Source: Streptomyces fungicidicus
GTDB lineage: Bacteria > Actinomycetota > Actinomycetes > Streptomycetales > Streptomycetaceae
Direction of reading: 5' to 3'
Assembly (NCBI RefSeq): GCF_003665435.1
Contig: NZ_CP023407.1
Coordinates: 806,001 to 870,000 of the forward strand
DNA length: 64,000 bases
The notes under the pieces are model-generated. The model did no database searches. It was not told where the DNA came from and worked only from the letters and a program-made list of their open reading frames with translations. Numbering within the stretch: position 1 is the stretch's first letter; the number at the start of each line of letters is the position of its first letter. The position numbers and the translations under genes are program-made. Below, one piece after another: positions 1 to 8,298 of this stretch.

Positions 1-1683
1 GCCCGGCACGAGGAGATGGCCGCGTTCGAAGCCGTCGGGTACGCCAAGTTCTCCGGCAAGGTGGGCGTCTGCGCGGCCACCTCCGGGCCCGGCGCCATCC
101 ATCTGCTGAACGGCCTGTACGACGCGAAACTGGACCGCGTCCCGGTGGTGGCGATCGTGGGGCAGACCAACCGCAGCGCCATGGGCGGCTCCTACCAGCA
201 GGAGGTCGACCTGCTGAGCCTCTACAAGGACGTGGCCTCCGACTTCTGCGAGATGGTGACCGTCCCCGAGCAGCTGCCCAACGTCATCGACCGCGCCGTG
301 CGGACCGCCTACGGCAGGCGTACGGTGACCGCCGTCATCATCCCCGCGGACGTCCAGGAACTCGACTACTCGCCGCCCGCCCACGCCTTCAAGATGGTGC
401 CCTCCAGCCTCGGCACGGCCCGGTACGCCCCCGTGCCGGCGGACGAGGACCTGGCCCGCGCCGCCGAGGTGCTGAACGCGGGTGAGAAGGTCGCCGTCCT
501 GGTCGGACAGGGCGCACGCGGCGCCCGGGCCGAGGTCGAGGCGGTGGCGGACCTGCTGGGCGCGGGGGTCGCCAAGGCGCTGCTCGGCAAGGACGTGCTG
601 CCCGACGACCTGCCGTACGTCACCGGGTCGATCGGACTGCTGGGCACCCGCCCGTCCTACGAGCTGATGATGGACTGCGACACCCTGCTCGTCATCGGTT
701 CGAGCTTTCCCTACACGCAGTTCCTGCCAGAGTTCGACCAGGCCCGCGCCGTGCAGATCGACATCGACCCGCACAACATCGGCATGCGCTACCCCTTCGA
801 GGTCAACCTCGTGGGGGACGCGCGGCGGACGCTCGAGAACCTGCTGCCGCTGCTGCGACGGAAGAAGCACGGCTCCTGGCGCAAGAAGATCGAGAAGGAC
901 ACCGCCCGCTGGTGGGACGTCATGGAGCGCCGGGCCGCCGTCGAGGCGGACCCCGTCAACCCCGAGTACGTGGTGCACACCCTCGACGCGCTGCTGCCCG
1001 ACGACGTCATCCTGGCCGCCGACTCCGGCTCCGCCGCCAACTGGTACGCCCGCCACCTGCGGCTCCGCGGCACGATGCGCGGCTCCCTGTCCGGCACGCT
1101 CGCCACGATGGGCCCGGGCGTCCCGTACGTCATCGGCGCCAAGTTCGCCCACCCCGGCCGCCCCGCCCTGGCGCTCGTCGGGGACGGCGCCATGCAGATG
1201 AACGGCATGGCCGAACTGGTCACCGCCGCCAAGTACTGGCGGGAATGGCAGGATCCCCGGCTGGTCGTCGCCGTGCTGAACAACCAGGACCTCAACCAGG
1301 TCACCTGGGAGATGCGCGCCATGTCCGGCGCACCCCAGTTCCTGCCCTCCCAGGCGATCCCGGACGTCCCCTACGCCGACTTCGCCCGCTCCGTCGGACT
1401 CGGCGGCGTACGGGTGGAGAAGCCCGACCTCGTCGAGGCGGCGTGGCGTGAGGCGCTCGCCGCCGACCGGCCCTTCGTGATCGACTTCCGCACCGACCCC
1501 GCCGTGCCCCCCATTCCGCCGCACGCCACCCGGGAGCAGGCCGAGGCCGTCGTGTCCGCGATCGTCAAGGGGGACAGCGACCGCGGCGGCATGGTCAGGC
1601 AGGGCATCAAGGCCAAGGTGCAGGAGTTCCTCCCCGGACGCCGTCAGGAGGGGAACGGTCCCGGCGCGCAGGGGAAGCGATGA
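1..1683 (+). CDS. ThDP-dependent enzyme (pyruvate oxidase/dehydrogenase-like), 5' partial
   Basis: The reading frame is open from base 1, so the N-terminus lies outside the window; roughly 50 residues are missing by comparison with about 600-residue relatives. Visible parts are the end of the N-terminal PYR domain (an HEE motif with the ThDP-activating Glu, then ATSGPGA), a central domain, and the C-terminal PP domain with the GDG...N ThDP/Mg signature (LVGDGAMQMNG, followed about 25 residues on by LNN). Family members decarboxylate pyruvate or related 2-oxo acids. The class (PoxB-like, acetolactate synthase-like or other) cannot be fixed from sequence. The stop overlaps the next start as ATGA, so the two genes are translationally coupled. 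Confidence 0.85.
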   Translation, partial: ARHEEMAAFEAVGYAKFSGKVGVCAATSGPGAIHLLNGLYDAKLDRVPVVAIVGQTNRSAMGGSYQQEVDLLSLYKDVASDFCEMVTVPEQLPNVIDRAVRTAYGRRTVTAVIIPADVQELDYSPPAHAFKMVPSSLGTARYAPVPADEDLARAAEVLNAGEKVAVLVGQGARGARAEVEAVADLLGAGVAKALLGKDVLPDDLPYVTGSIGLLGTRPSYELMMDCDTLLVIGSSFPYTQFLPEFDQARAVQIDIDPHNIGMRYPFEVNLVGDARRTLENLLPLLRRKKHGSWRKKIEKDTARWWDVMERRAAVEADPVNPEYVVHTLDALLPDDVILAADSGSAANWYARHLRLRGTMRGSLSGTLATMGPGVPYVIGAKFAHPGRPALALVGDGAMQMNGMAELVTAAKYWREWQDPRLVVAVLNNQDLNQVTWEMRAMSGAPQFLPSQAIPDVPYADFARSVGLGGVRVEKPDLVEAAWREALAADRPFVIDFRTDPAVPPIPPHATREQAEAVVSAIVKGDSDRGGMVRQGIKAKVQEFLPGRRQEGNGPGAQGKR

Positions 1684-2831
1684 CGCGGGCGGGCGCCCCG
1701 CCCTCCGGGTCCGCGCTCGCCGGGGCCGGAGAGGGGCCGGCCGTGGACGCCGTCGAGGCGGCCGCGTACACCGTCCCCACCGACGCGCCCGAAGGCGACG
1801 GCACCCTGGCCTGGGACTCGACCACCCTGGTGCTCGTAAGGGTCCGTTCCGGCGCGATCACCGGCATCGGCTACACCTACGGCGCCCCGGCGACCGCCCG
1901 GGTCGTCGAGGAGCTGCTGGCGGGCGTGGTCGCCGATCGCAGCGCGTGGGACGTGCCGGCGGCCCACGAGGCGATGAACAGGGCGGTGCGGAACGCCGGC
2001 CGCCCCGGTCTGGTCGCCGGAGCGATCTCGGCGGTCGACATCGCCCTGTGGGACCTCAAGGCCCGTCTGCTCGGAATCCCCCTGGTGCGGCTGCTCGGGG
2101 CGAGCCGCGAGGACGTCCCCGTCTACGGCAGCGGCGGTTTCACCCCGTACGACGACGCGCGCCTCGACCGGCAGCTGCGCGGCTGGGTGGAAGGGCAGGG
2201 CATCCCACGGGTCAAGATCAAGATAGGCGAGTCCTGGGGGCGGGCCGAGCACCGCGACCGGGAACGGGTCGAGCGCGCCCGCCGGAGCATCGGGGACCGC
2301 ACGGAGCTGTACGTCGACGCCAACGGGGCCTACACCCGCAAACAGGCGGTCCGCCTCGACCCGTTCCTCACCGATCGGGGCGTGACCTGGTTCGAGGAGC
2401 CCGTCTCCTCCGACGACCTGGAGGGACTGGCGCGGATCCGGGACTCGGTCACCGCCGACGTCGCGGCCGGGGAGTACGGCTACGCACTGCCCTACTTCCA
2501 CCGGATGCTCGCCGCGGGCGCCGTGGACTGCCTGCAGGCCGACGCCACCCGGTGCGGCGGCGTCACCGGATGGCTGCGGGCCGCGGCCCTCGCCGAAGCG
2601 GCCGGGCTGGAGATCTCGGGACACTGCGCGCCGCATGTCCACGCACACGTCGCCGCCGCCGTCCCCAACCTGCGCCACCTGGAGTGGTTCCACGACCACG
2701 TACGCGTCGAACACCTCCTGTTCGAGGGCGTACTGGACCCGGCGGGCGGGGCGATCGGGCCCGGGATCTCCGGGAGACCGGGTCTGGGTCTCGCCTTCCG
2801 GACGGAGGCCGCCGCACCTCACCGGCGCTGA
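1680..2831 (+). CDS. Enolase-superfamily (mandelate racemase/muconate lactonizing) protein
   Basis: The 383-residue protein has the full enolase-superfamily barrel set: KIKIG with Lys179/Lys181, metal ligands Asp213 (YVDAN), Glu239 (FEEP) and Glu265 (AGEY), then Asp288 (ADATRCGG) and His315. The KxK plus His pattern fits the mandelate racemase/acid-sugar dehydratase branch, which abstracts a proton alpha to a carboxylate. The substrate cannot be told. The first 25 or so residues are Ala/Gly/Pro-rich and may be non-native, but the ATGA overlap with the upstream gene supports this start. It is the second gene of a four-gene operon with a ThDP enzyme, a GH15 enzyme and an SDR, which hints at sugar or sugar-acid metabolism. 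Confidence 0.8.
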   Translation: MTRAGAPPSGSALAGAGEGPAVDAVEAAAYTVPTDAPEGDGTLAWDSTTLVLVRVRSGAITGIGYTYGAPATARVVEELLAGVVADRSAWDVPAAHEAMNRAVRNAGRPGLVAGAISAVDIALWDLKARLLGIPLVRLLGASREDVPVYGSGGFTPYDDARLDRQLRGWVEGQGIPRVKIKIGESWGRAEHRDRERVERARRSIGDRTELYVDANGAYTRKQAVRLDPFLTDRGVTWFEEPVSSDDLEGLARIRDSVTADVAAGEYGYALPYFHRMLAAGAVDCLQADATRCGGVTGWLRAAALAEAAGLEISGHCAPHVHAHVAAAVPNLRHLEWFHDHVRVEHLLFEGVLDPAGGAIGPGISGRPGLGLAFRTEAAAPHRR

Positions 2832-2865
2832 CGCCTCCGCCCGGCCCGACAGGAACGGAAACCAT

Positions 2866-4641
2866 GTGACCCCACCGCACGCACCGCAGTACGACCCACC
2901 CCCTCCGCATGTCCTGCGGGAGTACGCGCTGATCGCCGACGGTGAGCGCGGCGCCCTCCTCGGCCCGCGCGGCGACATCGCCTGGCTCTGTGCGCCCCGC
3001 TGGCATTCCGGCGCCGTCTTCTCCTCCCTCATCGGGGGTGCGGGCCACTACACGGTCAGCCCCCGGGGCCGGTTCGTGTGGGGCGGCTTCTACGAGGACG
3101 GCACACTGATCTGGCGCAGCCGCTGGACCACCGGGAGCGGCATCGTGGAGTGCCGGGAGGCACTGGCCTTCCCCGGCGACCCGCGCCGGGCCGTGCTGCT
3201 GCGCCGGATCGTCGCCGTCGAGGGACCTGCCGACCTCACCGTCCGCCTGGAGCCCCACGCGGACTTCGGCGCCCACCCCTCCCACCGCACCCGGCGCGAC
3301 GAGGACGGCACCTGGAGCGGGCACGGCGGGGCACTGCGGTGGCGCTGGAGCGGAGCGGCCGCGGCACGCCCCTCGCGTCACCCGCGGCACTCCACCGGTC
3401 TCGCCATGGACCTGCACCTGGAGCCCGGGGACCGCAGGGACCTGGTCCTCGAGCTGAGTGAGGAACCGCTGCCCGAGAAGCCGGACGCCCCCCGTGCCTG
3501 GAGTGCCACGGAGGCCGCCTGGCGCCGGGAGACCCCCGCCCTGGACGCCGGTCTCGCCCCGGGGGACGCCCGGCACGCCTACACCGTGCTGCGCGGACTC
3601 ACCGGTTCGACGGGCGGCATGGTGGGCGCCGCCACCACGAGTCTGCCCGAACGCAGCGAGGCCGGCCGCAACTACGACTACCGGTACGTGTGGATCCGGG
3701 ACCAGTGCTACGCCGGCCAGGCCGTGGCCGCCGCGGGCCCGCATCCCCTGCTGGACGACGCGGTGCGGTTCGTCGCGGCGCGACTCCACGAGCACGGCCC
3801 GCGCACGGCCCCCGCCTACACCGTCACCGGTGGCCGGGTCCCCGACCAGCGGACCCTCGGGCTGAGCGGCTACCCGGGCGGCTACGACCGGGTCGGCAAC
3901 CGGGTCAACCGGCAGTTCCAGCTCGACGTGTTCGGTGAGGCCCTGCTGCTGTTCGCCGCCGCCCACCGGCACGGCCGGCTGGACGCCGACGGGTGGCGGG
4001 CCGCCGGGATCGCGGCCGACGCCATCGCCCGGCGGAGGCACGAGCCCGACGCCGGAATCTGGGAACTCGACGACCGGGAGTGGACCCACAGCCGGCTCAG
4101 CTGCGCGGCCGGGCTGCGCTCCCTCGCCAAGGACGCCCCGGCCGGGCGCGCCCGGACCTGGACCGCGCTCGCCGACTCCCTCGTCGCCGAGACGGCGGCG
4201 ACGAGCACCCACCCCAGCGGCCGCTGGCAGCGCTCCCCCGCCGACCCCGGGCTGGACGCCGCCCTGCTCCTGCCGCCCCTGCGAGGTGCCCTGGCGGCCG
4301 ACGATCCGCGCACGGTGCGGACCCTGCGTGCCTACGCCCGGGAGCTGACCGACGACCACTACGCCTACCGCTTCCGCCACGACGCACGCCCCCTGGCCGA
4401 GGCCGAGGGCGCCTTCCTGCTGTGCGGCTATCTGATGGCCCTGGCGGAGCACCAGCAGGGCAACCGGGAGGAAGCACTGCGCTGGTTCGAACGCAACCGT
4501 GCCGCCTGCGGCCCACCGGGCCTCTACACCGAGGAGTACGACGTCGCCCAACGGCAGTTGCGCGGCAACGTGCCCCAGGCCTTCGTCCACGCCCTGATGC
4601 TCGAGACCTCCGTCAGGCTCCCCACCGCACCCGAACCCTGA
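2866..4641 (+). CDS. Glycoside hydrolase family 15 (glucoamylase/trehalase-type) protein
   Basis: The 591-residue protein shows the bacterial cytosolic GH15 layout: an N-terminal beta-sandwich (about 1-230) and a C-terminal (alpha/alpha)6 barrel. The first catalytic Glu candidate is Glu400 in GIWELDDREWTHSRL and the second Glu514 in AEAEGAFLLCGYL. GH15 members release glucose from alpha-glucans or trehalose by inversion. GTG at 2866 is preferred because AGGAACGGAA lies just before it; an in-frame opening to 2635 only reads the upstream gene in another frame. No signal peptide is seen, so it is probably cytoplasmic. It follows the enolase-family gene by 34 bases. Confidence 0.85.
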   Translation: MTPPHAPQYDPPPPHVLREYALIADGERGALLGPRGDIAWLCAPRWHSGAVFSSLIGGAGHYTVSPRGRFVWGGFYEDGTLIWRSRWTTGSGIVECREALAFPGDPRRAVLLRRIVAVEGPADLTVRLEPHADFGAHPSHRTRRDEDGTWSGHGGALRWRWSGAAAARPSRHPRHSTGLAMDLHLEPGDRRDLVLELSEEPLPEKPDAPRAWSATEAAWRRETPALDAGLAPGDARHAYTVLRGLTGSTGGMVGAATTSLPERSEAGRNYDYRYVWIRDQCYAGQAVAAAGPHPLLDDAVRFVAARLHEHGPRTAPAYTVTGGRVPDQRTLGLSGYPGGYDRVGNRVNRQFQLDVFGEALLLFAAAHRHGRLDADGWRAAGIAADAIARRRHEPDAGIWELDDREWTHSRLSCAAGLRSLAKDAPAGRARTWTALADSLVAETAATSTHPSGRWQRSPADPGLDAALLLPPLRGALAADDPRTVRTLRAYARELTDDHYAYRFRHDARPLAEAEGAFLLCGYLMALAEHQQGNREEALRWFERNRAACGPPGLYTEEYDVAQRQLRGNVPQAFVHALMLETSVRLPTAPEP

Positions 4642-4650
4642 GAGGGACCC

Positions 4651-5661
4651 ATGTCCGAAACCGTGGTCATCACCGGCGCCAGCGCGGGCATCGGCCGTGC
4701 CACCGCCCGCGCCTACGCCGCCCGCGGCGCCGACGTCGTCCTCCTCGCCCGCGGCCGGGCCGGACTGGCCGCCACCGCCGACGAGGTCGAAAAGGCCGGT
4801 GGTCACGCGCTCGCGCTGCCCGTCGACGTGTCCGACCACCGGCAGGTCGAGGCCGCGGCCGACACCGCCGTGCGGACGTTCGGAGCGATCGACGTGTGGA
4901 TCAACGTCGCCTTCGCCTCCGTCTTCGCGCCGTTCACCGACATCACGGCCGAGGAGTACGCGCGCGTCACCGACGTGACCTATCTGGGCTTCGTCAACGG
5001 GACACGGGCCGCCCTCGCCCGCATGCTGCCGCGGGACCGCGGCACCATCGTGCAGGTCGGCTCCGCCCTCGGTTCGCGCTCCGTACCGCTCCAGTCCGTC
5101 TACTGCGGTGCGAAGCACGCCATCAACGGCTTCACCTCGTCGGTGCGCACCGAACTCATGCACAACGGCAGCAACGTGCGCATCACGATCGCCCAGATGC
5201 CGGCCGTGAACACCCCCCAGTTCTCCTGGGTCCTGTCCCGCCTGCCCAGGAAGCCCCAGCCGGTGCCGCCGATCTACCAGCCGGAGGTGGCCGCGCGCGG
5301 CGTCCTGTACGCGGCGGACCACCCCGGACGCAAGCAGTTCTACGTCGGCGCCAGCACCGCCGCCACCATCGTGGCCAACAAGATCGCTCCGGGCCTCCTC
5401 GACCGCTACCTCGCCCGCACCGGGTACGACTCCCAGCAGACCGACCGGCCCGACGACCCGCGGCGCCGCCACAACCTCTGGGAACCGGTGGACGACGACA
5501 CGGACCACGGCGCGCACGGCGCCTTCGACGACCGGTCCGGCGCCCGCGCTCCCCAGCTGTGGCTGTCCCACCACCCGGCGCTCTCGGCCGCCGTCCTCGC
5601 CGGCACCGCGCTCGGCGGCACGTGGGCGGCCGTACGGCTGGCCGGGCGAGGCGGGTCGTGA
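4651..5661 (+). CDS. Short-chain dehydrogenase/reductase with C-terminal membrane-like tail
   Basis: Classical SDR fold: TGASAGIG nucleotide-binding loop near residue 9, Ser/Tyr/Lys active site (GSALGS, then YCGAK) and an NVAF sequence where the usual NNAG motif stands. At 336 residues it is longer than the usual 250. The extra C-terminal part ends in a hydrophobic stretch (about 310-330, LSAAVLAGTALGGTWAAV) that could be a tail anchor. The start has GAGAGGGACCC directly upstream and follows the GH15 gene by 9 bases, so it closes the operon. The product is an NAD(P)-dependent oxidoreductase of unknown substrate. Confidence 0.85.
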   Translation: MSETVVITGASAGIGRATARAYAARGADVVLLARGRAGLAATADEVEKAGGHALALPVDVSDHRQVEAAADTAVRTFGAIDVWINVAFASVFAPFTDITAEEYARVTDVTYLGFVNGTRAALARMLPRDRGTIVQVGSALGSRSVPLQSVYCGAKHAINGFTSSVRTELMHNGSNVRITIAQMPAVNTPQFSWVLSRLPRKPQPVPPIYQPEVAARGVLYAADHPGRKQFYVGASTAATIVANKIAPGLLDRYLARTGYDSQQTDRPDDPRRRHNLWEPVDDDTDHGAHGAFDDRSGARAPQLWLSHHPALSAAVLAGTALGGTWAAVRLAGRGGS

Positions 5662-5680
5662 CCCTGAGACGAACACGCAC

Positions 5681-5719
5681 CGGCCGGCTCCGCGCGGCAC
5701 GTCCGCGCGGAGCCGGCCG
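5681..5719. terminator. Bidirectional hairpin terminator
   Basis: A perfect 17-bp inverted repeat (5681-5697 with 5703-5719) encloses a 5-base loop between the convergent SDR and catalase genes. No U-tract follows, as is usual for Streptomyces hairpins. Confidence 0.8.
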
Positions 5720-5725
5720 GGCGCG

Positions 5726-7246
5726 TCAGGCCTTGTGCTGCATGGAGCGACGTGCCGGGTTGCCCTGTTCGGCGGCCTTGGGGTCCTTCTCGTCGGCCTT
5801 GGCCCGGACACCGGCGGCGATGCGCTTGCCGATGGTCTCGTCGATGTTGGACCAGTACGCGAAGGCCCGTTCCAGCACGGGTTCGCTCACTCCGTTGAGG
5901 AGGTGCCCGACGACATTGTCGACCAGGCGGTCGCGGGCGGCGTCGTCCATCACCTCACGGACCATCGTGCCGGGCTGACCCCAGTCGTCGTCCTCGGGGT
6001 GGGAGACGTAGGCGGCGCGGGTGATCTCGCCGTCGGCCGTCCAGCTGGGCGGGGATCCGTGGCGCTCGGTGTCGGCCGCGGGGCCGCCCTTGGAGTTGGG
6101 GGCGTACACCGGGTCGGTGGTGTACCGGTACGCCATCGCCCCGTCCTTGGAGTACGTGTGGACGTCGACGACGGGCGCGTTCACGGGCAGCTGCTGGTAG
6201 TTGCCGCCGATGCGGTGGCGGTGGGCGTCGGCGTAGGAGAACAGCCGGGCCAGCAGCATGCGGTCGGGGCTCGGTCCGATGCCGGGGACGAAGTTGTTCG
6301 GCTGGAAGGCGGCCTGCTCGATCTGGGCGTGGTTGTCCGTGGGGTTGCGGTCGAGCGTCATGCGGCCGACCCGGATGAGCGGATAGTCGCCGTGCGGCCA
6401 CACCTTGGTCAGGTCGAACGGGTTGAAGCGGTAGGACGCCGCGTCCTCGTACGGCATCACCTGCACGTACAGCGTCCAGCTGGGGTAGTCGCCGTCCCGG
6501 ATGTGCTCGAAGAGGTCACGGGTGTGGTAATCTGTGTCGGCCGCGGCCATCTGGTCGGCCTCGTGCTGGGTGAAGTACTCGATGCCCTGGTCGGTCTTGA
6601 AGTGGTACTTCACCCAGAACCGCTCGCCGGCGGCGTTGATCCACATGTAGGTGTGCGAGGTGTAGCCGTTCATGTGGCGCCAGGTCCGCGGGATGCCGCG
6701 GTCCCCCATCAGCCAGGTGACCTGGTGGGCGGACTCCGGGGAGAGGGTCCAGAAGTCCCACTGCATGTCGTGGTCGCGCAGGTTGTTGTCGGCGCGGCGC
6801 TTCTGGGACCGGATGAAGTGCTGGAACTTCATCGGGTCCTTCACGAAGAACACCGGGGTGTTGTTCCCGACCATGTCGTAGTTGCCTTCGCTGGTGTAGA
6901 ACTTCACCGCGAAGCCGCGCGGGTCGCGCCAGGTGTCCGGGCTGCCGCGTTCCCCGGCGACGGTCGAGAAGCGGGTGACCAGGTCGGTGCGGGTGCCGGG
7001 CTGGAACAGGGCCGCCTTGGTGTACGGGCTGACGTCGTCGGTCACCTCGAAGTGGCCGAACGCGCCGCTGCCCTTGGCATGCGGCTGGCGCTCGGGGATC
7101 CGCTCCCGGTTGAACTGCGCCATCTGCTCGATCAGATAGGCGTCCTGCAGCAGGATCGGCCCGTCGGGTCCCACGGTGAGAGAGTGCTCGTCACTCTCCA
7201 CCGGTGCGCCGGAGTCGGTCGTGGTGGCGGGTCGGGTCTCCGTCAT
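5726..7246 (-). CDS. katA: Monofunctional heme catalase
   Basis: A 506-residue small-subunit catalase that converts hydrogen peroxide to water and oxygen in the cytoplasm. Seen directly: distal His56 in ERQPHAKG, the distal Asn in [12 protein letters not shown] (128/129), and the proximal heme ligand Tyr338 in [14 protein letters not shown]. Length matches the NADPH-binding small-subunit clade. The ATG has GGAAGG just upstream. The 160-base leader contains a strong hairpin (7339-7368), and a stress-type promoter candidate lies at 7405-7428. It is monocistronic, ending at a bidirectional terminator. Confidence 0.95.
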   Translation of the reverse strand: MTETRPATTTDSGAPVESDEHSLTVGPDGPILLQDAYLIEQMAQFNRERIPERQPHAKGSGAFGHFEVTDDVSPYTKAALFQPGTRTDLVTRFSTVAGERGSPDTWRDPRGFAVKFYTSEGNYDMVGNNTPVFFVKDPMKFQHFIRSQKRRADNNLRDHDMQWDFWTLSPESAHQVTWLMGDRGIPRTWRHMNGYTSHTYMWINAAGERFWVKYHFKTDQGIEYFTQHEADQMAAADTDYHTRDLFEHIRDGDYPSWTLYVQVMPYEDAASYRFNPFDLTKVWPHGDYPLIRVGRMTLDRNPTDNHAQIEQAAFQPNNFVPGIGPSPDRMLLARLFSYADAHRHRIGGNYQQLPVNAPVVDVHTYSKDGAMAYRYTTDPVYAPNSKGGPAADTERHGSPPSWTADGEITRAAYVSHPEDDDWGQPGTMVREVMDDAARDRLVDNVVGHLLNGVSEPVLERAFAYWSNIDETIGKRIAAGVRAKADEKDPKAAEQGNPARRSMQHKA

Positions 7247-7338
7247 GACTCTGCCTTCCGTGGTGCGTCAGCAGCGGTATCGGGACGTGGTGAGGGCGCC
7301 GGCGTCCGGCGTGTGCGGCGCGGCCGCCGCCTCGGCGC

Positions 7339-7368
7339 TCCGCACGCCGCGCGGACGCGGCGTGCGGA
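7339..7368 (-). promoter_or_regulatory. Hairpin in the catalase leader
   Basis: A perfect 13-bp inverted repeat with a 4-base CGGA loop lies about 95 bases upstream of the catalase start and downstream of the candidate promoter. It would form in the leader mRNA. It could stabilise the transcript, attenuate it, or end upstream transcription; sequence alone does not decide. Confidence 0.45.
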
Positions 7369-7404
7369 CACTCCGGACCGGTACCTCGTTTCCCACGAGG
7401 CGCG

Positions 7405-7428
7405 TGACCCGGAGCAAGGCTGGTAAAC
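7405..7428 (-). promoter_or_regulatory. Candidate SigB-type (general stress) promoter of the catalase
   Basis: Read leftward the sequence is GTTT, 14 bases, GGGTCA, close to the GTTT-N14..16-GGGTA pattern of Streptomyces SigB-family promoters. A small CCTCG/CGAGG hairpin (7384-7400) sits just downstream, near the predicted start of transcription. Catalases are known stress-sigma targets in Streptomyces; the assignment is inferred. Confidence 0.4.
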
Positions 7429-7955
7429 ATCCTCGTTGACGTATCCGGAGGCCGCCACCGAGGGATGCGCGCGCCGCCGGGCGTCCGCGGGGCCCCGCCG
7501 GCGTCCGGTGGAGGCCGGTCGGGGGAGCGCGCGCCCGGGGAGCCGCTCCGCCGCGGTCCGCCCGCCGGCGTCCGGCACGGACGGGAAACCCCCGAACGGG
7601 TGCACGGCTTCCGTGGGCGCGGAGCGCCTGTCCGGGGCCCGCGTGCACTCCGGCGTCTCACCGGGCGCGCGGCGGACGCCGGGAGCGACGGAGAAGAGCA
7701 GTGCGGCATAAGGAAGGGCGTCCGCCGGGCCCGGCCGGGCAGCACGGTCCCCGGGCGGGGACGACAAGAGGGGAAGGTGGCGAACGCCGCCGTGGTGCCG
7801 GCGACGGGCCGGTCCCGGATGAGGGGACGCAGGAACTCGGTCCCCGGCGAGCGGCCCCCGGGACGAAGTGCCGCCGGTCGTCGATGTGCCGCGTTCGCGG
7901 AGGCCCCGCGTCCGCAGCGGGCCGGACCGCCGGTGGAGCGGCCCGGCCGGTCGGC
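7429..7955. other. Intergenic region without a supported gene
   Basis: About 530 bases between the catalase promoter and the DUF5302 gene. Openings on both strands encode only Arg/Pro/Gly-rich translations with no family resemblance or convincing ribosome binding site. I see no tRNA, repeat array or clear RNA gene. Confidence 0.5.
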
Positions 7956-8201
7956 TCAGCCGCCGCTCTTGCGCCTGAACGACCGCTGGCTCGACGCCGG
8001 GCCGTGCGTCGCACGCACCTTGGACGTACGGGAGTTGGCGGCCGCGTCGGCGGCGTCGGACTGCGCGCCGCGCTTGCGCGCCAGGGCTTCGCGGAACTTG
8101 CGCTTGAGGTCGTAGTTGCCGTCGGCGTCCGGCGCGACGGGGGACGCCTCGGGGGCCTCCGCCGGCTCCGAACCTTCGGTGGCTGCGGGCTCTGCGGTCA
8201 T
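7956..8201 (-). CDS. DUF5302 family small protein
   Basis: An 81-residue protein with an acidic Ala/Glu/Pro-rich N-terminus followed by the family core GNYDLKRKFREALARKRG and a basic end (KVRATHGPASSQRSFRRKSGG). The charge split and RSFRRKSG ending are typical of this actinobacterial family of unknown function. The ATG at 8201 is chosen because AGGAGG stands seven bases upstream; an in-frame GTG at 8234 has no such site. It lies between catalase and a DEAD-box helicase, in the same direction. Confidence 0.8.
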   Translation of the reverse strand: MTAEPAATEGSEPAEAPEASPVAPDADGNYDLKRKFREALARKRGAQSDAADAAANSRTSKVRATHGPASSQRSFRRKSGG

Positions 8202-8298
8202 GGTGACCTCCTGGGTTCGGGGGTGGGCGTTCACAGCTTGTCATGCCGGGCACGGTGCGCGGCGCACGTCCCGTCATCCCGCTCCGGGGCGACGCGGC

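Noticed and set aside
2635..2865. 77-codon N-terminal extension of the GH15 gene
   Set aside because: It overlaps the upstream enolase-family gene in another frame and lacks homology; GTG at 2866 has a good ribosome binding site.
2563..5811. A leftward opening of 1082 codons antisense to GH15 and SDR
   Set aside because: Composition is atypical (Gly/Val/Arg) and it overlaps confidently assigned genes on the other strand.
5735..7426. A rightward opening of 563 codons antisense to catalase
   Set aside because: The catalase frame has full family motifs; the antisense translation has none.
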